Shown: positions 1 to 9,678, counted from the stretch's first letter. The stretch is 64,000 nt of DNA from Ornithinimicrobium faecis (GCF_023923225.1 NZ_CP099489.1:4030001-4094000); one strand, 5' to 3'. The notes: generated by a model not told the origin, from the letters alone. Translations and numbers: made by a program.

Positions 1-2
1 AC

Positions 3-773
3 CCGCTCGAGCTGGGCGCGATCACGCCGATGTTCTATGCGTTCCGCGAGCGCGAGGAACTGCAGGCCGTCATGGAGGAGATCTCCGGCGGGCGGATGCA
101 CTACATGATCGCTCGCATCGGCGGCTTGCGCGAGGACATCCCCGAGGGCTGGCTGGGCCGGGTCGACGAGGCCGTGGCCGCCGTGCGCCGCCGGATGCCA
201 GACCTCGAGGCGATGCTGGTCGACAACCCGATCCTGCGCGGCCGCACCGTCGGGGTGGGTGTCCTCACGCCCGAACAGGTGCGTCAGTTTGGCGTGTCCG
301 GACCGATCGCCCGGGCCGCTGGGGTGGACGTGGACCTGCGGCGCGACGAGCCCTATCTCGCCTACGGCGAGCTGTTCGGGCCCGACGGACCGGGCCGGGT
401 GGTCACGCGCACCGCCGGTGACTGCTATGCGCGCCTCGAGCTGCTGTTGGAGCAGGTGCAGGTCAGCCTCGACCTCGCCGAGCGCTGCACCGAGGTGCTG
501 CGGGGGCTGCCCGACGGCCCGATCGACGTCAAGCTGCCCAAGGTCCTGCGCGTGCCCGAGGGTGAGCACTACTTCGCGACCGAGAACCCGCTGGGCCTCA
601 ACGGCTATTACCTGGTCAGCCGCGGCGACAAGGTCCCGTGGCGGCTCAAACTGCGGTCCGCCTCGTTCAACAACGTGCAGGTGCTCTCCGAGCTGCTGCC
701 CGGAGCCCTGATCGGCGACATGGTCGCGATCCTCGGCTCGACGTTCTTCGTCGTGGGCGACATCGACAAATAG
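3..773 (+). CDS. NADH-quinone oxidoreductase subunit D-like protein, 3' part
   Basis: This is the C-terminal part (257 codons visible) of a protein of the NuoD / [NiFe]-hydrogenase large-subunit fold. Its 5' end lies before the window, since the frame is open from base 3. The opening [17 protein letters not shown] corresponds to the NuoD stretch after the quinone-site region. RIGG (around window codon 38) and the end [20 protein letters not shown] resemble the NuoD C-terminus. In complex I the subunit lines the quinone cavity in the peripheral arm. The neighbouring nuo genes are outside the window, so it could be a second NuoD paralogue or part of a partial complex. It ends in TAG, 15 bases before the stop of the convergent lipoprotein gene. 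Confidence 0.8.
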   Translation, partial: PLELGAITPMFYAFREREELQAVMEEISGGRMHYMIARIGGLREDIPEGWLGRVDEAVAAVRRRMPDLEAMLVDNPILRGRTVGVGVLTPEQVRQFGVSGPIARAAGVDVDLRRDEPYLAYGELFGPDGPGRVVTRTAGDCYARLELLLEQVQVSLDLAERCTEVLRGLPDGPIDVKLPKVLRVPEGEHYFATENPLGLNGYYLVSRGDKVPWRLKLRSASFNNVQVLSELLPGALIGDMVAILGSTFFVVGDIDK

Positions 774-788
774 GTCAGTTGTCTCGGC

Positions 789-1430
789 TCAGGACCCGAG
801 CTGCACCTCCTCCGGCGGAGAAACTGGGCAGACCTCCGTGAACACGTGCTCGATGTCGGGATATTCACCCTGCCTCACCCGGTCCCTGACCTGGTCCCGA
901 ACCTGGTCACTGTCCGGCGTCCACGCACGCCGCTCCACGAACGTCTCTCGCGACGGTGGTTCATTCACCGTCAGACCCTCAGACTCCAGACAGGGCAGAG
1001 CCTCATTCACCCAATAATCATAGATCCGCCCCCACGCCGCCCCGTCCAACGGCTGAAGATATTCTGGCCGAATGGGATACTGCGCAGCACAGATATAGCT
1101 ATCCATGTTCAGTGAGTCGCGTTGTTCAGACGTGAATTGTATATGACCGTCCACAACTGGCCAGCCACGATCCGTCATGCACTCATCAATCAGAGTTTTG
1201 GACTCCGCTGGAGCAATGTGCCGAATTGGCTCAACCACTGGGGGGTCCTGAATCTCGTACATTTCCGCGAGGTCGGCCAACGCCTCGTCGCTCGAGGCAT
1301 AGCCGGTCTCACCTGCCGCGCCACCGGGCGCACTCGACCCCTGGTCGCCATCTGATGCGCCACCCACAGAGCACCCGGTCAGCGCGGCAATGAGCAACCC
1401 GCTGACGGCGACTCGTCCAGTCCGCATCAC
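789..1430 (-). CDS. Putative secreted lipoprotein, function unknown
   Basis: Unrecognised 213-residue protein with a lipoprotein signal: basic MMRTGR, hydrophobic VSGLLIAALTGC, and a lipobox LTGC near residue 20. A Ser/Gly/Ala-rich linker follows, then a soluble domain with four Cys (ECMTDRGW, YICAAQYP, LPCLESEGL, TEVCP) that could pair. A short DQVRDQVRDRVRQ repeat lies near residue 180. The first codon is GTG directly after the TAA of the upstream small-peptide frame, with ATG as codon 2 and no clear ribosome binding site, so it is probably translated by coupling. Composition is lower in GC than its neighbours (28 of 60 bases at 1081-1140), which suggests recent acquisition. It converges on the nuoD-like gene. 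Confidence 0.7.
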   Translation of the reverse strand: MMRTGRVAVSGLLIAALTGCSVGGASDGDQGSSAPGGAAGETGYASSDEALADLAEMYEIQDPPVVEPIRHIAPAESKTLIDECMTDRGWPVVDGHIQFTSEQRDSLNMDSYICAAQYPIRPEYLQPLDGAAWGRIYDYWVNEALPCLESEGLTVNEPPSRETFVERRAWTPDSDQVRDQVRDRVRQGEYPDIEHVFTEVCPVSPPEEVQLGS

Positions 1431-1621
1431 TTAGTAGTAGCAGACCACGTAGGGGATATCGAGCCATCTCAGCGAAGCTTCGGTGTAGACCTGCTGGGTG
1501 CTCCACCATGGAATCTCGTAGGACCGCTTACAGAAAGCGGTCGCGTGACTCGCTCCAGCCATTGACATCAACACCCCACCAGGGCACCAATCACGGTGGT
1601 CCTTGCCCAGACATTCCTCAT
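1431..1621 (-). pseudogene. Frameshifted small secreted peptide gene
   Basis: An ATG at 1621, preceded by AAAGGAG five bases upstream, opens MRNVWARTTVIGALVG and then reaches TGA. Adding one base to the C-run at 1574-1577 (G-run on the coding strand) restores a 63-residue frame. The restored product has a textbook signal peptide, continuing LMSMAGASHA with an AxA-type cleavage site. The mature peptide of about 36 residues contains FCKRSYEIPWW and ends DIPYVVCYY, with two Cys that could form a disulfide. The frame ends TAA immediately before the lipoprotein start, so the two look like one operon. Either the gene is broken or the homopolymer was misread. Function is unknown. Confidence 0.6.
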
Positions 1622-1711
1622 TGTGACTCCTTTGTCGATGAGTGGTTCCGGACGTTACCCCCGCCTGAAAAGAAAGTCAAGGCGTGAAATGACGCACCGT
1701 AACGTCAACCC

Positions 1712-2239
1712 TCAGGAGACGTAGGAGATCCCGCGCGGGGGCTCGTCGTCATCGTCGTCGTTCTCTCCCGGAGGCAGTCGACACCAGTGCTGCGCCAGCA
1801 GACCGGCCAGCGCGAGCACCAGCGCGACCCCGGCACAGACCGCCGCGCGGATCGCCTGGTCACGCACCGAGAGCACATCGGCGTTGGGGAGGCGCAGCAG
1901 CGCAATCGCGAGATACCACCCAATGAGCGCACCACCACCGAGGGCGGCAGCCTGGGCAGCGACCAGGGTGCCACGGGAGCGCTCCGGGGAGATCCGCTGC
2001 GGCGCCTTCGCGGTCTTGTCCTCCGTGCGCCGGAAGCGTGCATAGCGCCGGACCTGCCAGCCACTGACCAGCACCAGCAGGATCAGCAGGCCGAGCGGGG
2101 CGATGGCGATCCACGGCACATCCGGCACCCCATTGCCCAGGGACTGCCACCCACGCAGCAGGAGCACGCAGACAACCGTCGAGACGATCGCGACCAGCAC
2201 GACCGCCGAGGACCGCACACCGGAGGACTGCTCAGCCAC
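1712..2239 (-). CDS. DUF3180 membrane protein
   Basis: This 175-residue protein has four hydrophobic segments (about residues 11-27, 44-61, 92-113 and 130-148), as in the DUF3180 family that sits beside folK in many actinobacteria (Rv3605c position). An acidic run, NDDDDDE, lies near the C-terminus. The ATG overlaps the folBK stop by eight bases, so it is probably the last cistron of the folate operon. Its function is unknown; the family call rests on position and membrane pattern. Confidence 0.8.
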   Translation of the reverse strand: MAEQSSGVRSSAVVLVAIVSTVVCVLLLRGWQSLGNGVPDVPWIAIAPLGLLILLVLVSGWQVRRYARFRRTEDKTAKAPQRISPERSRGTLVAAQAAALGGGALIGWYLAIALLRLPNADVLSVRDQAIRAAVCAGVALVLALAGLLAQHWCRLPPGENDDDDDEPPRGISYVS

Positions 2240-3125
2240 GGGCGCGCACCCCCTGGTCCCGCACGTCGTCCAGCAGATCAGCCACGGGGACGACTCGCTG
2301 ACCCACCCGCAGCACGGCGGCCGCGTCGACGGCGTGCCAGGGCACCAGCACGAAGCCCCGCTCGTGAGCGCGGGGGTGCGGCAGCATCAGATCGGTGTCA
2401 TCACTCACGGCCTCGGAGGCCTCCCCTGGCACCCCCACCTGGATCAGGTCCAGGTCGAGAGTGCGTGCGCCCCAACGGATCTCACGGGTGCGCCCGAAGT
2501 CAGCCTCGACCGCGTGCAGCGCCGCGAGCAGCCGCCACGGCGCGAGCGAGGTGCGCGCCACCACGATCGCGTTGGCATAGGCGGGTTGCTCCGGACCACC
2601 CACCGGGTCGGTCTCAAAGAGCGGGGAGAGCACGACCTCGCGCAGCCCGGGCAGCGAGCCCAACCGCTCGGCCGCGCGCTCCAGGGTGTCGGCAGGGTCC
2701 GTGCCGAGGTTGGCGCCGAGCGCGATCACGACCGGCACGTCGCGCTCCCGGCGCACCTGCACGGTCACGTCGCCGAAGGGCACCCCAACGGGGGCGTGCG
2801 GCTTGTGCAGCGTGACCTCGACCGCCTCCACCAGCGGCCGGGCGAGGGCCGCGTCGGCGATCTGCGCGACCACCGTCTCGATGAGGTCCTGGCTCGGGCC
2901 CTGCAGGATCGCGACGGCGTCGGCCGCGACCTCGGCATAGTTGACGGTGTGGGCCAGGTCGTCGCTGGCCGCCGCCCGGGAGAGGTCGACCTCAAGGACG
3001 ATGTCGACGCCGAACTCCTGGCCGTCGGCCTTCTCACGGGCCAGCACCCCGTGATGGCCGTATGCCGTCACACCCGTCAGCGTGATCCGGTCCGGCCGGT
3101 GAGTGGCTGGGTGGGCGTCAGGCAC
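2232..3125 (-). CDS. folK: Bifunctional dihydroneopterin aldolase / HPPK (FolB-FolK)
   Basis: This fused folate enzyme has 297 residues. Residues about 8-125 are FolB-like: ITLTGVTAYGHHGVLAREK, then NYAEVAADAV and VEVTLHKPHAP. This domain converts dihydroneopterin to 6-hydroxymethyl-dihydropterin. Residues about 132-290 are FolK-like: VVIALGANLGTDPADTLERA, SPLFETDPVGGPEQPAYANA, WGARTLDLDLI and LPHPRAHERGFVL, the HPPK pyrophosphokinase motifs. The chosen GTG at 3125 overlaps the folP stop (GTGCCTGA); a longer upstream frame exists but has no FolB homology and lies inside folP. The separate FolB and FolK proteins of mycobacteria are joined here. Confidence 0.92.
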   Translation of the reverse strand: MPDAHPATHRPDRITLTGVTAYGHHGVLAREKADGQEFGVDIVLEVDLSRAAASDDLAHTVNYAEVAADAVAILQGPSQDLIETVVAQIADAALARPLVEAVEVTLHKPHAPVGVPFGDVTVQVRRERDVPVVIALGANLGTDPADTLERAAERLGSLPGLREVVLSPLFETDPVGGPEQPAYANAIVVARTSLAPWRLLAALHAVEADFGRTREIRWGARTLDLDLIQVGVPGEASEAVSDDTDLMLPHPRAHERGFVLVPWHAVDAAAVLRVGQRVVPVADLLDDVRDQGVRARG

Positions 3126-3987
3126 CGGAACCTCCGGCCGCCTGCACGTGCTCCCAGACCGCCAGGGCGTCGCGGGTGCTGGGCACGTCGTGGACCCGCA
3201 CCGCCCAGGCACCCGCCTGGGCCGCCAGCAGGCTGGTCGCGGCGGTCGCGGCGTCCCGCTCGCTCGGTGGGGTCGGCTCGGCATCGGGGCCGGCGGCAGT
3301 GTCGAGTCGTCCGAGGAACCGCTTGCGGGAGGTGCCGACCAGGACCGGGTGACCCATCGCGATCACCGCCTCGATGCCGGCGAGCAACTCCCAGTTGTGT
3401 CCGGCGTCCTTGCTGAACCCAAACCCTGGGTCGAGGATGATCGACTCCGAGGCGACCCCCGCCTCGAGCAGTCCGGCGACCCGCTGCTCCAGCTCGGCAA
3501 CCACCTCAGCCAGCACATCGGCATACTGCGCCTCGAGGTCCATCTGCGCTGAGTGGGCGCGCCAGTGCATCGCCACGAAGGGCACGCCGGCGGAGGCGAC
3601 AAAGCCAGCCATGCCGGGGTCGGCCAGCCCACCGGACACGTCGTTGATCAACTGGGCACCAGCCTCCAGTGCCTCCGCGGCCACCCGCGAGCGCATGGTG
3701 TCCACCGAGATCCGGGCACCCTGGTCGGCGAGAGCACGCACGACCCCGATGACTCGGTCCAGCTCCTCTGCCTCGGTGGGGCGGGCCGCACCGGGACGGG
3801 TCGACTCACCGCCGATGTCGAGCAGATCGGCGCCCTGCTCCAGCAGGAGGGTGCCGTGCTCGATCGCGGCGGCCGGTTCGAACCAGCGGCCGCCGTCACT
3901 GAACGAGTCGGGGGTCACGTTGACCACGCCCATGATCAGCGGGCGGGAGCCTGGGGTGTGCAGAGCGGGCGTCACCGCCGAGATCAC
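3118..3987 (-). CDS. folP: Dihydropteroate synthase
   Basis: FolP condenses hydroxymethyl-dihydropterin pyrophosphate with p-aminobenzoate and is the sulfonamide target. Signature motifs are visible: [15 protein letters not shown] near residue 20, [13 protein letters not shown] near 60, [30 protein letters not shown] and [11 protein letters not shown]. It is 289 residues from the GTG at 3987, which shares GTGA with the folE stop, so it is translationally coupled. Upstream in-frame residues lie within folE and look non-genuine. Confidence 0.95.
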   Translation of the reverse strand: MISAVTPALHTPGSRPLIMGVVNVTPDSFSDGGRWFEPAAAIEHGTLLLEQGADLLDIGGESTRPGAARPTEAEELDRVIGVVRALADQGARISVDTMRSRVAAEALEAGAQLINDVSGGLADPGMAGFVASAGVPFVAMHWRAHSAQMDLEAQYADVLAEVVAELEQRVAGLLEAGVASESIILDPGFGFSKDAGHNWELLAGIEAVIAMGHPVLVGTSRKRFLGRLDTAAGPDAEPTPPSERDAATAATSLLAAQAGAWAVRVHDVPSTRDALAVWEHVQAAGGSGA

Positions 3988-4568
3988 CGTCCCCGGTCGG
4001 CGAGGATCAGGCTCATCGCCTCGGCACGGGTGGCCGGGTGGGTGAGCTGGCCGCGCACTGCCGAGGTGATCGTCGTGGCGCCGGGCTTGCGGACCCCGCG
4101 CATCGACATGCACAGGTGCTCTGCCTCGATGACCACGATCACGCCGCGCGGGTGCAGGTGCTCCTCGAGGGCCTGGGCGATCTGGGTGGTCAGGCGCTCC
4201 TGCACCTGGGGGCGGCGGGCATAGACCTCGACCAGGCGCCCCAGCTTGGACAGCCCGGTGACCCGCCCGTCGACGCCGGGGATGTAGCCGACGTGGGCGA
4301 CGCCGTGGAAGGGCACCAGGTGGTGCTCGCAGGTGCTGTACATCGCGATGTCCTTGACCAGGACCATCTCGTCGTGGGCGACGTCGAAGGTCGCCGAGAG
4401 CGCCGTCTCCGGGTCCTGGGTGAGCCCCGAGAAGATCTCTTCATAGGACCGCGCGACGCGGGCGGGGGTCTCCTGCAGCCCCTCGCGGTCAGGGTCCTCC
4501 CCGACCGCGATCAGGATCTCCCGGACCGCCGCCTCGATCCGGGGCAGATCCATCTCAGCGCTCGCCAC
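3984..4568 (-). CDS. folE: GTP cyclohydrolase I
   Basis: First enzyme of folate synthesis (GTP to dihydroneopterin triphosphate). The zinc ligands are visible: Cys80 and the His pair in [12 protein letters not shown], and Cys153 in [33 protein letters not shown] is the family core. Length (194 residues) is normal. The start is either GTG at 4568, overlapping the ftsH end by 14 bases, or ATG at 4553 just after the ftsH stop. The N-terminus before ATG is not conserved, so the ATG is equally plausible. It is part of the ftsH-folE-folP-folBK-DUF3180 run. Confidence 0.95.
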   Translation of the reverse strand: MASAEMDLPRIEAAVREILIAVGEDPDREGLQETPARVARSYEEIFSGLTQDPETALSATFDVAHDEMVLVKDIAMYSTCEHHLVPFHGVAHVGYIPGVDGRVTGLSKLGRLVEVYARRPQVQERLTTQIAQALEEHLHPRGVIVVIEAEHLCMSMRGVRKPGATTITSAVRGQLTHPATRAEAMSLILADRGR

Positions 4569-6573
4569 CGTCGACGAATCCGCCGTCGGGGATCTCCCTC
4601 ACCTCTGCGGGCGGGTGCTCCTGGCCGGCGCTCGGGTTGTGCCCGTTGGACATCGCCCGCTGCTCCGCCTCGGTCAGGACCGGGCCGGAGGTGTGCACGT
4701 CCCGGTGGTCGGCGCTCAGCCACACCGGTCGCTCGGGCCGCTGGTGCACGTCGTGGAAGACCTGGGCGATCGCCTCCGCGTTGAGCGTCTCCTTCTCGAG
4801 GAGCTCGAGCACCAGGCGGTCCAGGATGTGCCGGTTGTCGTTGAGCGCGTGCCAGGCCTCGTCGTGGGCGGCCTCGATCAGGCGGCGCACCTCCTGGTCC
4901 ACGATGCCGGCGAGGTCCTCAGAGAACTCGCGCCCGTGGCCCATGTCGCGGCCCATGAAGACCTCACCGCTGCCCGACCCGAGCTTGACCGCGCCGATGC
5001 GCTCACTCATGCCAAACTCGGTGACCATCTTGCGGGCCAGGCCGGTGGCCTTCTCGATGTCGTTGGAGGCGCCGGTGGTCGGGTCGTGGAAGACCATCTC
5101 CTCGGCGACCCGGCCGCCGAGGGCATAGGCCAGCTGGTCGAGCAGCTCGTTGCGGGTCGTGGAGTATTTGTCGTCGGCCGGCAGGACCATCGTGTAGCCC
5201 AGGGCCCGGCCGCGCGGCAGGATCGTGACCTTGCTGACGGGGTCGGTGTTGCGCATCGCCGCCGCCACCAGGGCGTGGCCGCCCTCGTGATAGGCCGTGA
5301 TCTTCTTTTCCTTGGCGCTCATCATGCGGCTGCGCTTCTGCGGGCCGGCCATGACGCGGTCGATCGCCTCGTCCATGTGGCGGTCGGTGATCACCGTCTC
5401 GTTCAGGCGCGCCGTCAACAGGGCGGCCTCGTTGAGCACGTTGGCCAGGTCCGCACCGGAGAAGCCGGGGGTGCGCCGGGCCACGGCCATCAGGTCGACG
5501 TCCGGTGCCAGGGGCTTGCCCTTGCCGTGGACCTGCAGGATGTGCAGGCGCCCCAGCATGTCGGGGGCCTCGACGGCGATCTGGCGGTCGAAGCGGCCCG
5601 GGCGCAGCAGTGCCGGGTCGAGGATGTCGGGGCGGTTGGTGGCCGCGATGAGGATGACGTTGGCGTGGGCGTCGAAGCCATCCATCTCCACGAGGAGCTG
5701 GTTGAGCGTCTGCTCGCGCTCGTCGTGGCCACCGCCCATGCCGGCGCCGCGGTGGCGACCGACGGCGTCGATCTCGTCGACGAAGATGATCGCGGGCGCG
5801 TTTTCCTTGGCTTCCTTGAACAGGTCACGCACGCGGGAGGCACCGACACCGACGAACATCTCGACGAAGTCCGAGCCGGAGATGGTGTAGAACGGCACCC
5901 CGGCCTCGCCGGCCACAGCGCGGGCCAGCAGGGTCTTGCCGGTGCCGGGCGGGCCATAGAGCAGCACGCCCTTGGGGATCTTGGCGCCGACCTCGAGGAA
6001 CTTGCGGGGCTCGGCCAGGAACTCCTTGATCTCGTGGAGCTCCTCGACGGCCTCGTCCGCGCCGGCGACGTCGGAGAAGGTGACCTTGGGCATGTCCTTG
6101 GTGGCCAGCTTGGCCTTGGACTTGCCGAACTGCATGACGCCGCGGCCACCGCCCTGCATGCGGGTCATCAGGAACAGGAACAGACCCAGGATCAGCAGCA
6201 GCGGGATGACCGTCATCAGCAGCGAGGTGACCCAGTTGCCGCGCTCCGGGTCGTCGGTCATCGACTCGCTCGGCGGGTGCGCCTCGAACTCGGAGATCAT
6301 CAGGTCGCCACGGGAGGGGACATAGAAGGTCTGGACCCGGTCGGCATCCTCGACCTCGTCGTTGCTGAAGGTCTCACCGTCCTTGAGGACCATGTCGACC
6401 CGGTCGGGGGTCAGCGTGACCTCGGCGACCTTGTCGTCCCGGATCAGGTCCAGGGCCTCGGAGGTGTCGATGCGCTCATAGGCGCTGGGCATCATCAGGG
6501 TGTACCAGAGGATCCCGAGGCCGAGGATCATCAGGATCCACACCCAGGGTCCACGCGTGCGCTGTTTGCTCAT
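4555..6573 (-). CDS. ftsH: ATP-dependent zinc metalloprotease FtsH
   Basis: Membrane AAA+ protease that degrades misfolded and regulatory membrane proteins, 672 residues. There are two membrane segments (about 9-28 and 115-137) around an extracytoplasmic domain. The AAA module has Walker A GPPGTGKT (about 207-214), Walker B IIFVDEID (about 262-269) and the second region of homology [20 protein letters not shown]. The zinc site is HEGGH at about 429-433. The start is ATG at 6573; the preceding TTG is in frame but less likely. A GC-rich hairpin lies just upstream, and a GGAA-N18-GTT promoter candidate sits at 6649-6674. Confidence 0.96.
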   Translation of the reverse strand: MSKQRTRGPWVWILMILGLGILWYTLMMPSAYERIDTSEALDLIRDDKVAEVTLTPDRVDMVLKDGETFSNDEVEDADRVQTFYVPSRGDLMISEFEAHPPSESMTDDPERGNWVTSLLMTVIPLLLILGLFLFLMTRMQGGGRGVMQFGKSKAKLATKDMPKVTFSDVAGADEAVEELHEIKEFLAEPRKFLEVGAKIPKGVLLYGPPGTGKTLLARAVAGEAGVPFYTISGSDFVEMFVGVGASRVRDLFKEAKENAPAIIFVDEIDAVGRHRGAGMGGGHDEREQTLNQLLVEMDGFDAHANVILIAATNRPDILDPALLRPGRFDRQIAVEAPDMLGRLHILQVHGKGKPLAPDVDLMAVARRTPGFSGADLANVLNEAALLTARLNETVITDRHMDEAIDRVMAGPQKRSRMMSAKEKKITAYHEGGHALVAAAMRNTDPVSKVTILPRGRALGYTMVLPADDKYSTTRNELLDQLAYALGGRVAEEMVFHDPTTGASNDIEKATGLARKMVTEFGMSERIGAVKLGSGSGEVFMGRDMGHGREFSEDLAGIVDQEVRRLIEAAHDEAWHALNDNRHILDRLVLELLEKETLNAEAIAQVFHDVHQRPERPVWLSADHRDVHTSGPVLTEAEQRAMSNGHNPSAGQEHPPAEVREIPDGGFVDGGER

Positions 6574-6648
6574 CAACTGTCGGGGCGGGCAAGCCCCGGT
6601 CCTCCTGCTCGAATCTTGGCTTATTCAAAGCCTGTGTCTGGTGCAACC

Positions 6649-6674
6649 AACGCCCCAGGTCGTCCTAGTGTTCC
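6649..6674 (-). promoter_or_regulatory. Candidate SigR/SigH-type promoter for ftsH
   Basis: Reading the minus strand, GGAAC (6674-6670) is followed by exactly 18 bases and then GTT (6651-6649). This is the GGAA-N18-GTT layout used by SigR/SigH oxidative and heat stress sigma factors of actinobacteria. It lies about 75 bases upstream of the ftsH ATG, in the hpt-ftsH gap. FtsH as a protein-quality protease would suit such control. The match is short, so it could be chance. Confidence 0.35.
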
Positions 6675-6748
6675 AGACAAACCCGCAGGTGCCGCCGTCC
6701 AGCCCGTTCCCAGGTGGGAGTGGCTGTGGGACGGACGGGTAGAACTGG

Positions 6749-7300
6749 TTAGGAGTACACGTGCGGGGCGAGGGTGCCCACGACCCGCAGGTTGCGGTAT
6801 TTCTCCGCATAGTCCAGGCCGTAGCCCACCACGAACGCATTGGGAATGTCGAACCCGACATAGCGCACGTCGATCTCCACCTTGGCCGCGTCGGGCTTGC
6901 GCAGCAGCGTGCAGATCTCGACGGAGGCCGGGCTGCGCGAGTCCAGGTTGGAGCGGATCCAGCTCAGCGTGAGGCCGGAGTCGATAATGTCCTCGACGAT
7001 CAGCACGTGCCGGTTGGTGATGTCGGTGTCGAGGTCCTTGAGGATCCGCACGACCCCGGAGGACTTGGTGCCCGACCCGTAGGAACTGACCGCCATCCAG
7101 TCCATCTCGGCGGTGCCCGGCAGGGCCCGCATCAGGTCGGACATGACCACGACCGCTCCCTTGAGCACACCGACCAGCAGCACGTCCTTGTCCTCGTAGT
7201 CGGCCCAGATGTCGGCGGCCAGCTCGGCCAAGCGCGCCTGGATCTGCTCCTCGGTGAACATGACCTGCTCGAGGTCGGCACCCATGTGCTCGGCGTCCAC
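6749..7300 (-). CDS. hpt: Hypoxanthine(-guanine) phosphoribosyltransferase
   Basis: Purine salvage enzyme that joins hypoxanthine or guanine to PRPP, 183 residues. The PRPP-binding loop [14 protein letters not shown] is near residue 100, and [16 protein letters not shown] near 45 is the second family motif. [23 protein letters not shown] near 150 is the purine-binding end. The GTG start at 7300 has AGGAG five bases upstream. It lies between tilS and ftsH, as in mycobacteria. Confidence 0.95.
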   Translation of the reverse strand: MDAEHMGADLEQVMFTEEQIQARLAELAADIWADYEDKDVLLVGVLKGAVVVMSDLMRALPGTAEMDWMAVSSYGSGTKSSGVVRILKDLDTDITNRHVLIVEDIIDSGLTLSWIRSNLDSRSPASVEICTLLRKPDAAKVEIDVRYVGFDIPNAFVVGYGLDYAEKYRNLRVVGTLAPHVYS

Positions 7301-7384
7301 GGTCTCTCCTGTGCTCGGGGGTTGGGCGGTCCCACCCTAACGGGGCGGCGTGACCGGTCTGTGGGTCGTCTCGGGGCCCGCCCC

Positions 7385-8380
7385 TCAGCGGGACGGAAGC
7401 AGCGCCACCAGGTCTCCTCGCCGGTGCACCCGCAGGCCCCCCGGCAGGTCGATCGGCCCCTGGCCGTGCCAGTCGGTGAGCAGGGCGTCGGCAGCTCGCA
7501 GGTGCTCCCCCGTGAGTGCTCCCGACGGCGATCCGGAGCGCAGGGCCAGCTCGCGCCAGACCCGGCGGCGGATGGCGGCGGGCAGGGCGGTCAGGCCGCT
7601 CACCGGCCACGGTGGCTCCCCCAGCCCCTCGTATGCCGTGTGCGCGGCGGCGTCGAGTGCCTCGGCGTCGTCGCGGAGCAGGTCGGCAGTGCGCGCCAGG
7701 GCGGCGCTCACCCCAGGGCCGAGCTCGCGCTCGAGCACCGGCAGGACCCGGCGGGCCCGGACCCTGGTGAACGTCTCGTCGGTGTTGTGCGGGTCGCTCC
7801 AGGGCGTCAGGCCCAGGGCGTGGCAGGTGCCCTCGGTGGCGGTCCGCGGCACGGTCAGGAAGGGACGCACCACCAGCACAGCTGAGCAGGTCTGCGCGGG
7901 GCGAGCGGGCGGCATACCGGCCAGGGAGCGGGTGCCGGACCCACGGGCCAGGCCGAGCAGCACCTGCTCGGCCTGGTCGTCTCGGGTGTGGCCGAGCAGG
8001 ATGGCAGCGGCGCCCAACCGCTCGGCGGCCGCGGTCAACGCGGCATAACGGGCGTCGCGGGCGGCCGACTCCGGGCCCTCCCCCGCACCGGACACGCTCA
8101 CGCGCACGACCTCGACGGGGTCCAGGCCCAGAGAGCGGCACTGGTCCGCAGCCGTCGCCGCGACCTGCTCAGAACCGGGCTGGAGCCCGTGGTCGACGAT
8201 GACGCCGGCGACGCTCCCACCGGCCCGGGGCACCTCGAAACCTGCCGCTGCCGCCAGCGCCAGGGAATCAGCCCCGCCGGAGCAGGCGATCACCACCCGC
8301 TGACCGGTCAGGCCGCGCGAGGCCATGGCCCGGCGGACCGCCACGCGGGTGGCGGCGACGTCCGGGGCGGGCCCGACCAC
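7385..8380 (-). CDS. tilS: tRNA(Ile)-lysidine synthase
   Basis: TilS ligates lysine to C34 of the CAU-anticodon tRNA-Ile, switching its decoding to AUA. The N-terminal ATP-pyrophosphatase P-loop SGGADS is at about residues 35-40. LLGHTRDDQAEQVLLGLARGSGTRSLAGM is characteristic of TilS. The 331-residue length fits short actinobacterial forms, with a small C-terminal domain. GTG start at 8380, nine bases past the stop of the upstream zincin gene, so they are likely cotranscribed with hpt. Confidence 0.93.
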   Translation of the reverse strand: MVGPAPDVAATRVAVRRAMASRGLTGQRVVIACSGGADSLALAAAAGFEVPRAGGSVAGVIVDHGLQPGSEQVAATAADQCRSLGLDPVEVVRVSVSGAGEGPESAARDARYAALTAAAERLGAAAILLGHTRDDQAEQVLLGLARGSGTRSLAGMPPARPAQTCSAVLVVRPFLTVPRTATEGTCHALGLTPWSDPHNTDETFTRVRARRVLPVLERELGPGVSAALARTADLLRDDAEALDAAAHTAYEGLGEPPWPVSGLTALPAAIRRRVWRELALRSGSPSGALTGEHLRAADALLTDWHGQGPIDLPGGLRVHRRGDLVALLPSR

Positions 8381-8389
8381 CGGGGTCGC

Positions 8390-9535
8390 TCAGCCGTGGA
8401 CCCGGCGCACCCACGCGGCCGGGTCGGCGATCTCGGCCGCGCGCGGGAGTGTCTCGGGGGACTCCCACACCCGGTTGAAGCCGTCGCGGCCCACCTGGTC
8501 GGTGACCGAGCGGACAAAGACAGCGCCGTCGCGATACTGCGCCATCTTGGCGTCCATGCCGAGCAGCCGGCGCAGGATGCGGTCGACCCCGCCGGAGCCC
8601 TTGCGGCGCTCCTGGAACCGTGCCCGGATCGTGGCGACGCTCGGGATCACCGAGGGGCCGACGTCGTCCATGATCACGTCGGCGTGACCCTCGAGCAGCG
8701 ACATGACGGCGGTGACCTCGGCGAGGCGCTCACGCTGCTCGGGCGTGGCTAGCACCTGCGTGATGTCGCTCTCACCGCGCAGCACGCCCGGCAGTGCCGT
8801 GACGATCTCCTGGAGCCGTTGGCTCATCTGGTCGGACTCGGGGACCAGCTCGGTCCCGAGCTCGCGAGCGGCGTCGACGATGTGCTGGCGCAACCACGGC
8901 ACTGCGGTGAACTGCACCCGGTGGGTCTCCTCGTGCAGGCAGACCCAGAGCCGGAAGTCGGCCGGGTCGACGCCGAGGTCGCGCTCCACGGCGAGGATGT
9001 TGGGGGCGACCAGGAGCAGGCGCGGTGTGCCCTCGGGCGCGAGGTCGTATTGTCCGAGCACCTTGGTGCTCATCCAGGCGAGCATGCCGGCGACCTCGGT
9101 GCCGGTCATCCGACCGCCGAAACGTTGGGCGGTCTCGGACGGTTGGTTGTCCTTGCGGCGGGTCACGACGTGGTCCAGCACCGGCCCCAGCATGCCGCGC
9201 AGGGAGGCGGTGTTGGCCTCGATCCAGCCACCGCGGTCAACGACCAGCGGCGTCGGGGCCTCCTCGGGGGCGCGCAGTCCACTGGTGTGGGCGACCGGCT
9301 CGACGGCTCGCTCGGTGGCATCGCGCAGCTCGGCCACGAGCCGCTCGATCTGTGCACGGCCCGCCTTGGGTCCGGGCGGCGCGAGGCGTCGTCCGGCCGA
9401 GGCTGCGAAGTCCCAGTCGACATAACCTGCCCCGGCGGTGGCGTCCGCCCCGGCGTTGGCACTTGCCCCGGCAGTGGCCCCTCCCCCAGCCGGCTCAGAG
9501 GTCGTGCCGCGGTCAGCTCGCTGCAGATCCGTCAT
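8390..9535 (-). CDS. Zinc-dependent metalloprotease (Rv3626c-type, 'F420-associated')
   Basis: This 381-residue zincin-like protein has HEETHRVQF near residue 190, an HExxH metal site. WIEANTASLRGMLGPV and RLLLVAPNILAVER are typical of the actinobacterial family next to tilS that is annotated as 'coenzyme F420 biosynthesis-associated' on phylogenetic grounds only. The N-terminus (about residues 8-40) is a low-complexity Gly/Ala/Thr stretch. No signal peptide is seen. Substrate unknown. ATG at 9535; it is the first gene of the minus-strand block and divergent from the small membrane protein at 9679. Confidence 0.82.
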   Translation of the reverse strand: MTDLQRADRGTTSEPAGGGATAGASANAGADATAGAGYVDWDFAASAGRRLAPPGPKAGRAQIERLVAELRDATERAVEPVAHTSGLRAPEEAPTPLVVDRGGWIEANTASLRGMLGPVLDHVVTRRKDNQPSETAQRFGGRMTGTEVAGMLAWMSTKVLGQYDLAPEGTPRLLLVAPNILAVERDLGVDPADFRLWVCLHEETHRVQFTAVPWLRQHIVDAARELGTELVPESDQMSQRLQEIVTALPGVLRGESDITQVLATPEQRERLAEVTAVMSLLEGHADVIMDDVGPSVIPSVATIRARFQERRKGSGGVDRILRRLLGMDAKMAQYRDGAVFVRSVTDQVGRDGFNRVWESPETLPRAAEIADPAAWVRRVHG

Positions 9536-9678
9536 GCAGCAAACCTAACGGTCGAGGCTGGGGCGATCACCATCGTCCACCCAGGTGGCTGAGCCGTGAC
9601 ACGAGCCGGGTCGGCGCACGGTCAGCACATGGTCGGCCTGTGGACAGGTCCGGCGCGACCGGCCGCAGGTCGGTTACG

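Noticed and set aside
4615..6972. 785-codon plus-strand open frame over ftsH
   Set aside because: It is antisense to a clear FtsH with all motifs; the translation has no recognisable domain.
6621..8141. 506-codon minus-strand open frame over hpt and tilS
   Set aside because: It is out of frame with both genes, which have intact catalytic motifs; Arg/Pro-rich translation is a high-GC artefact.
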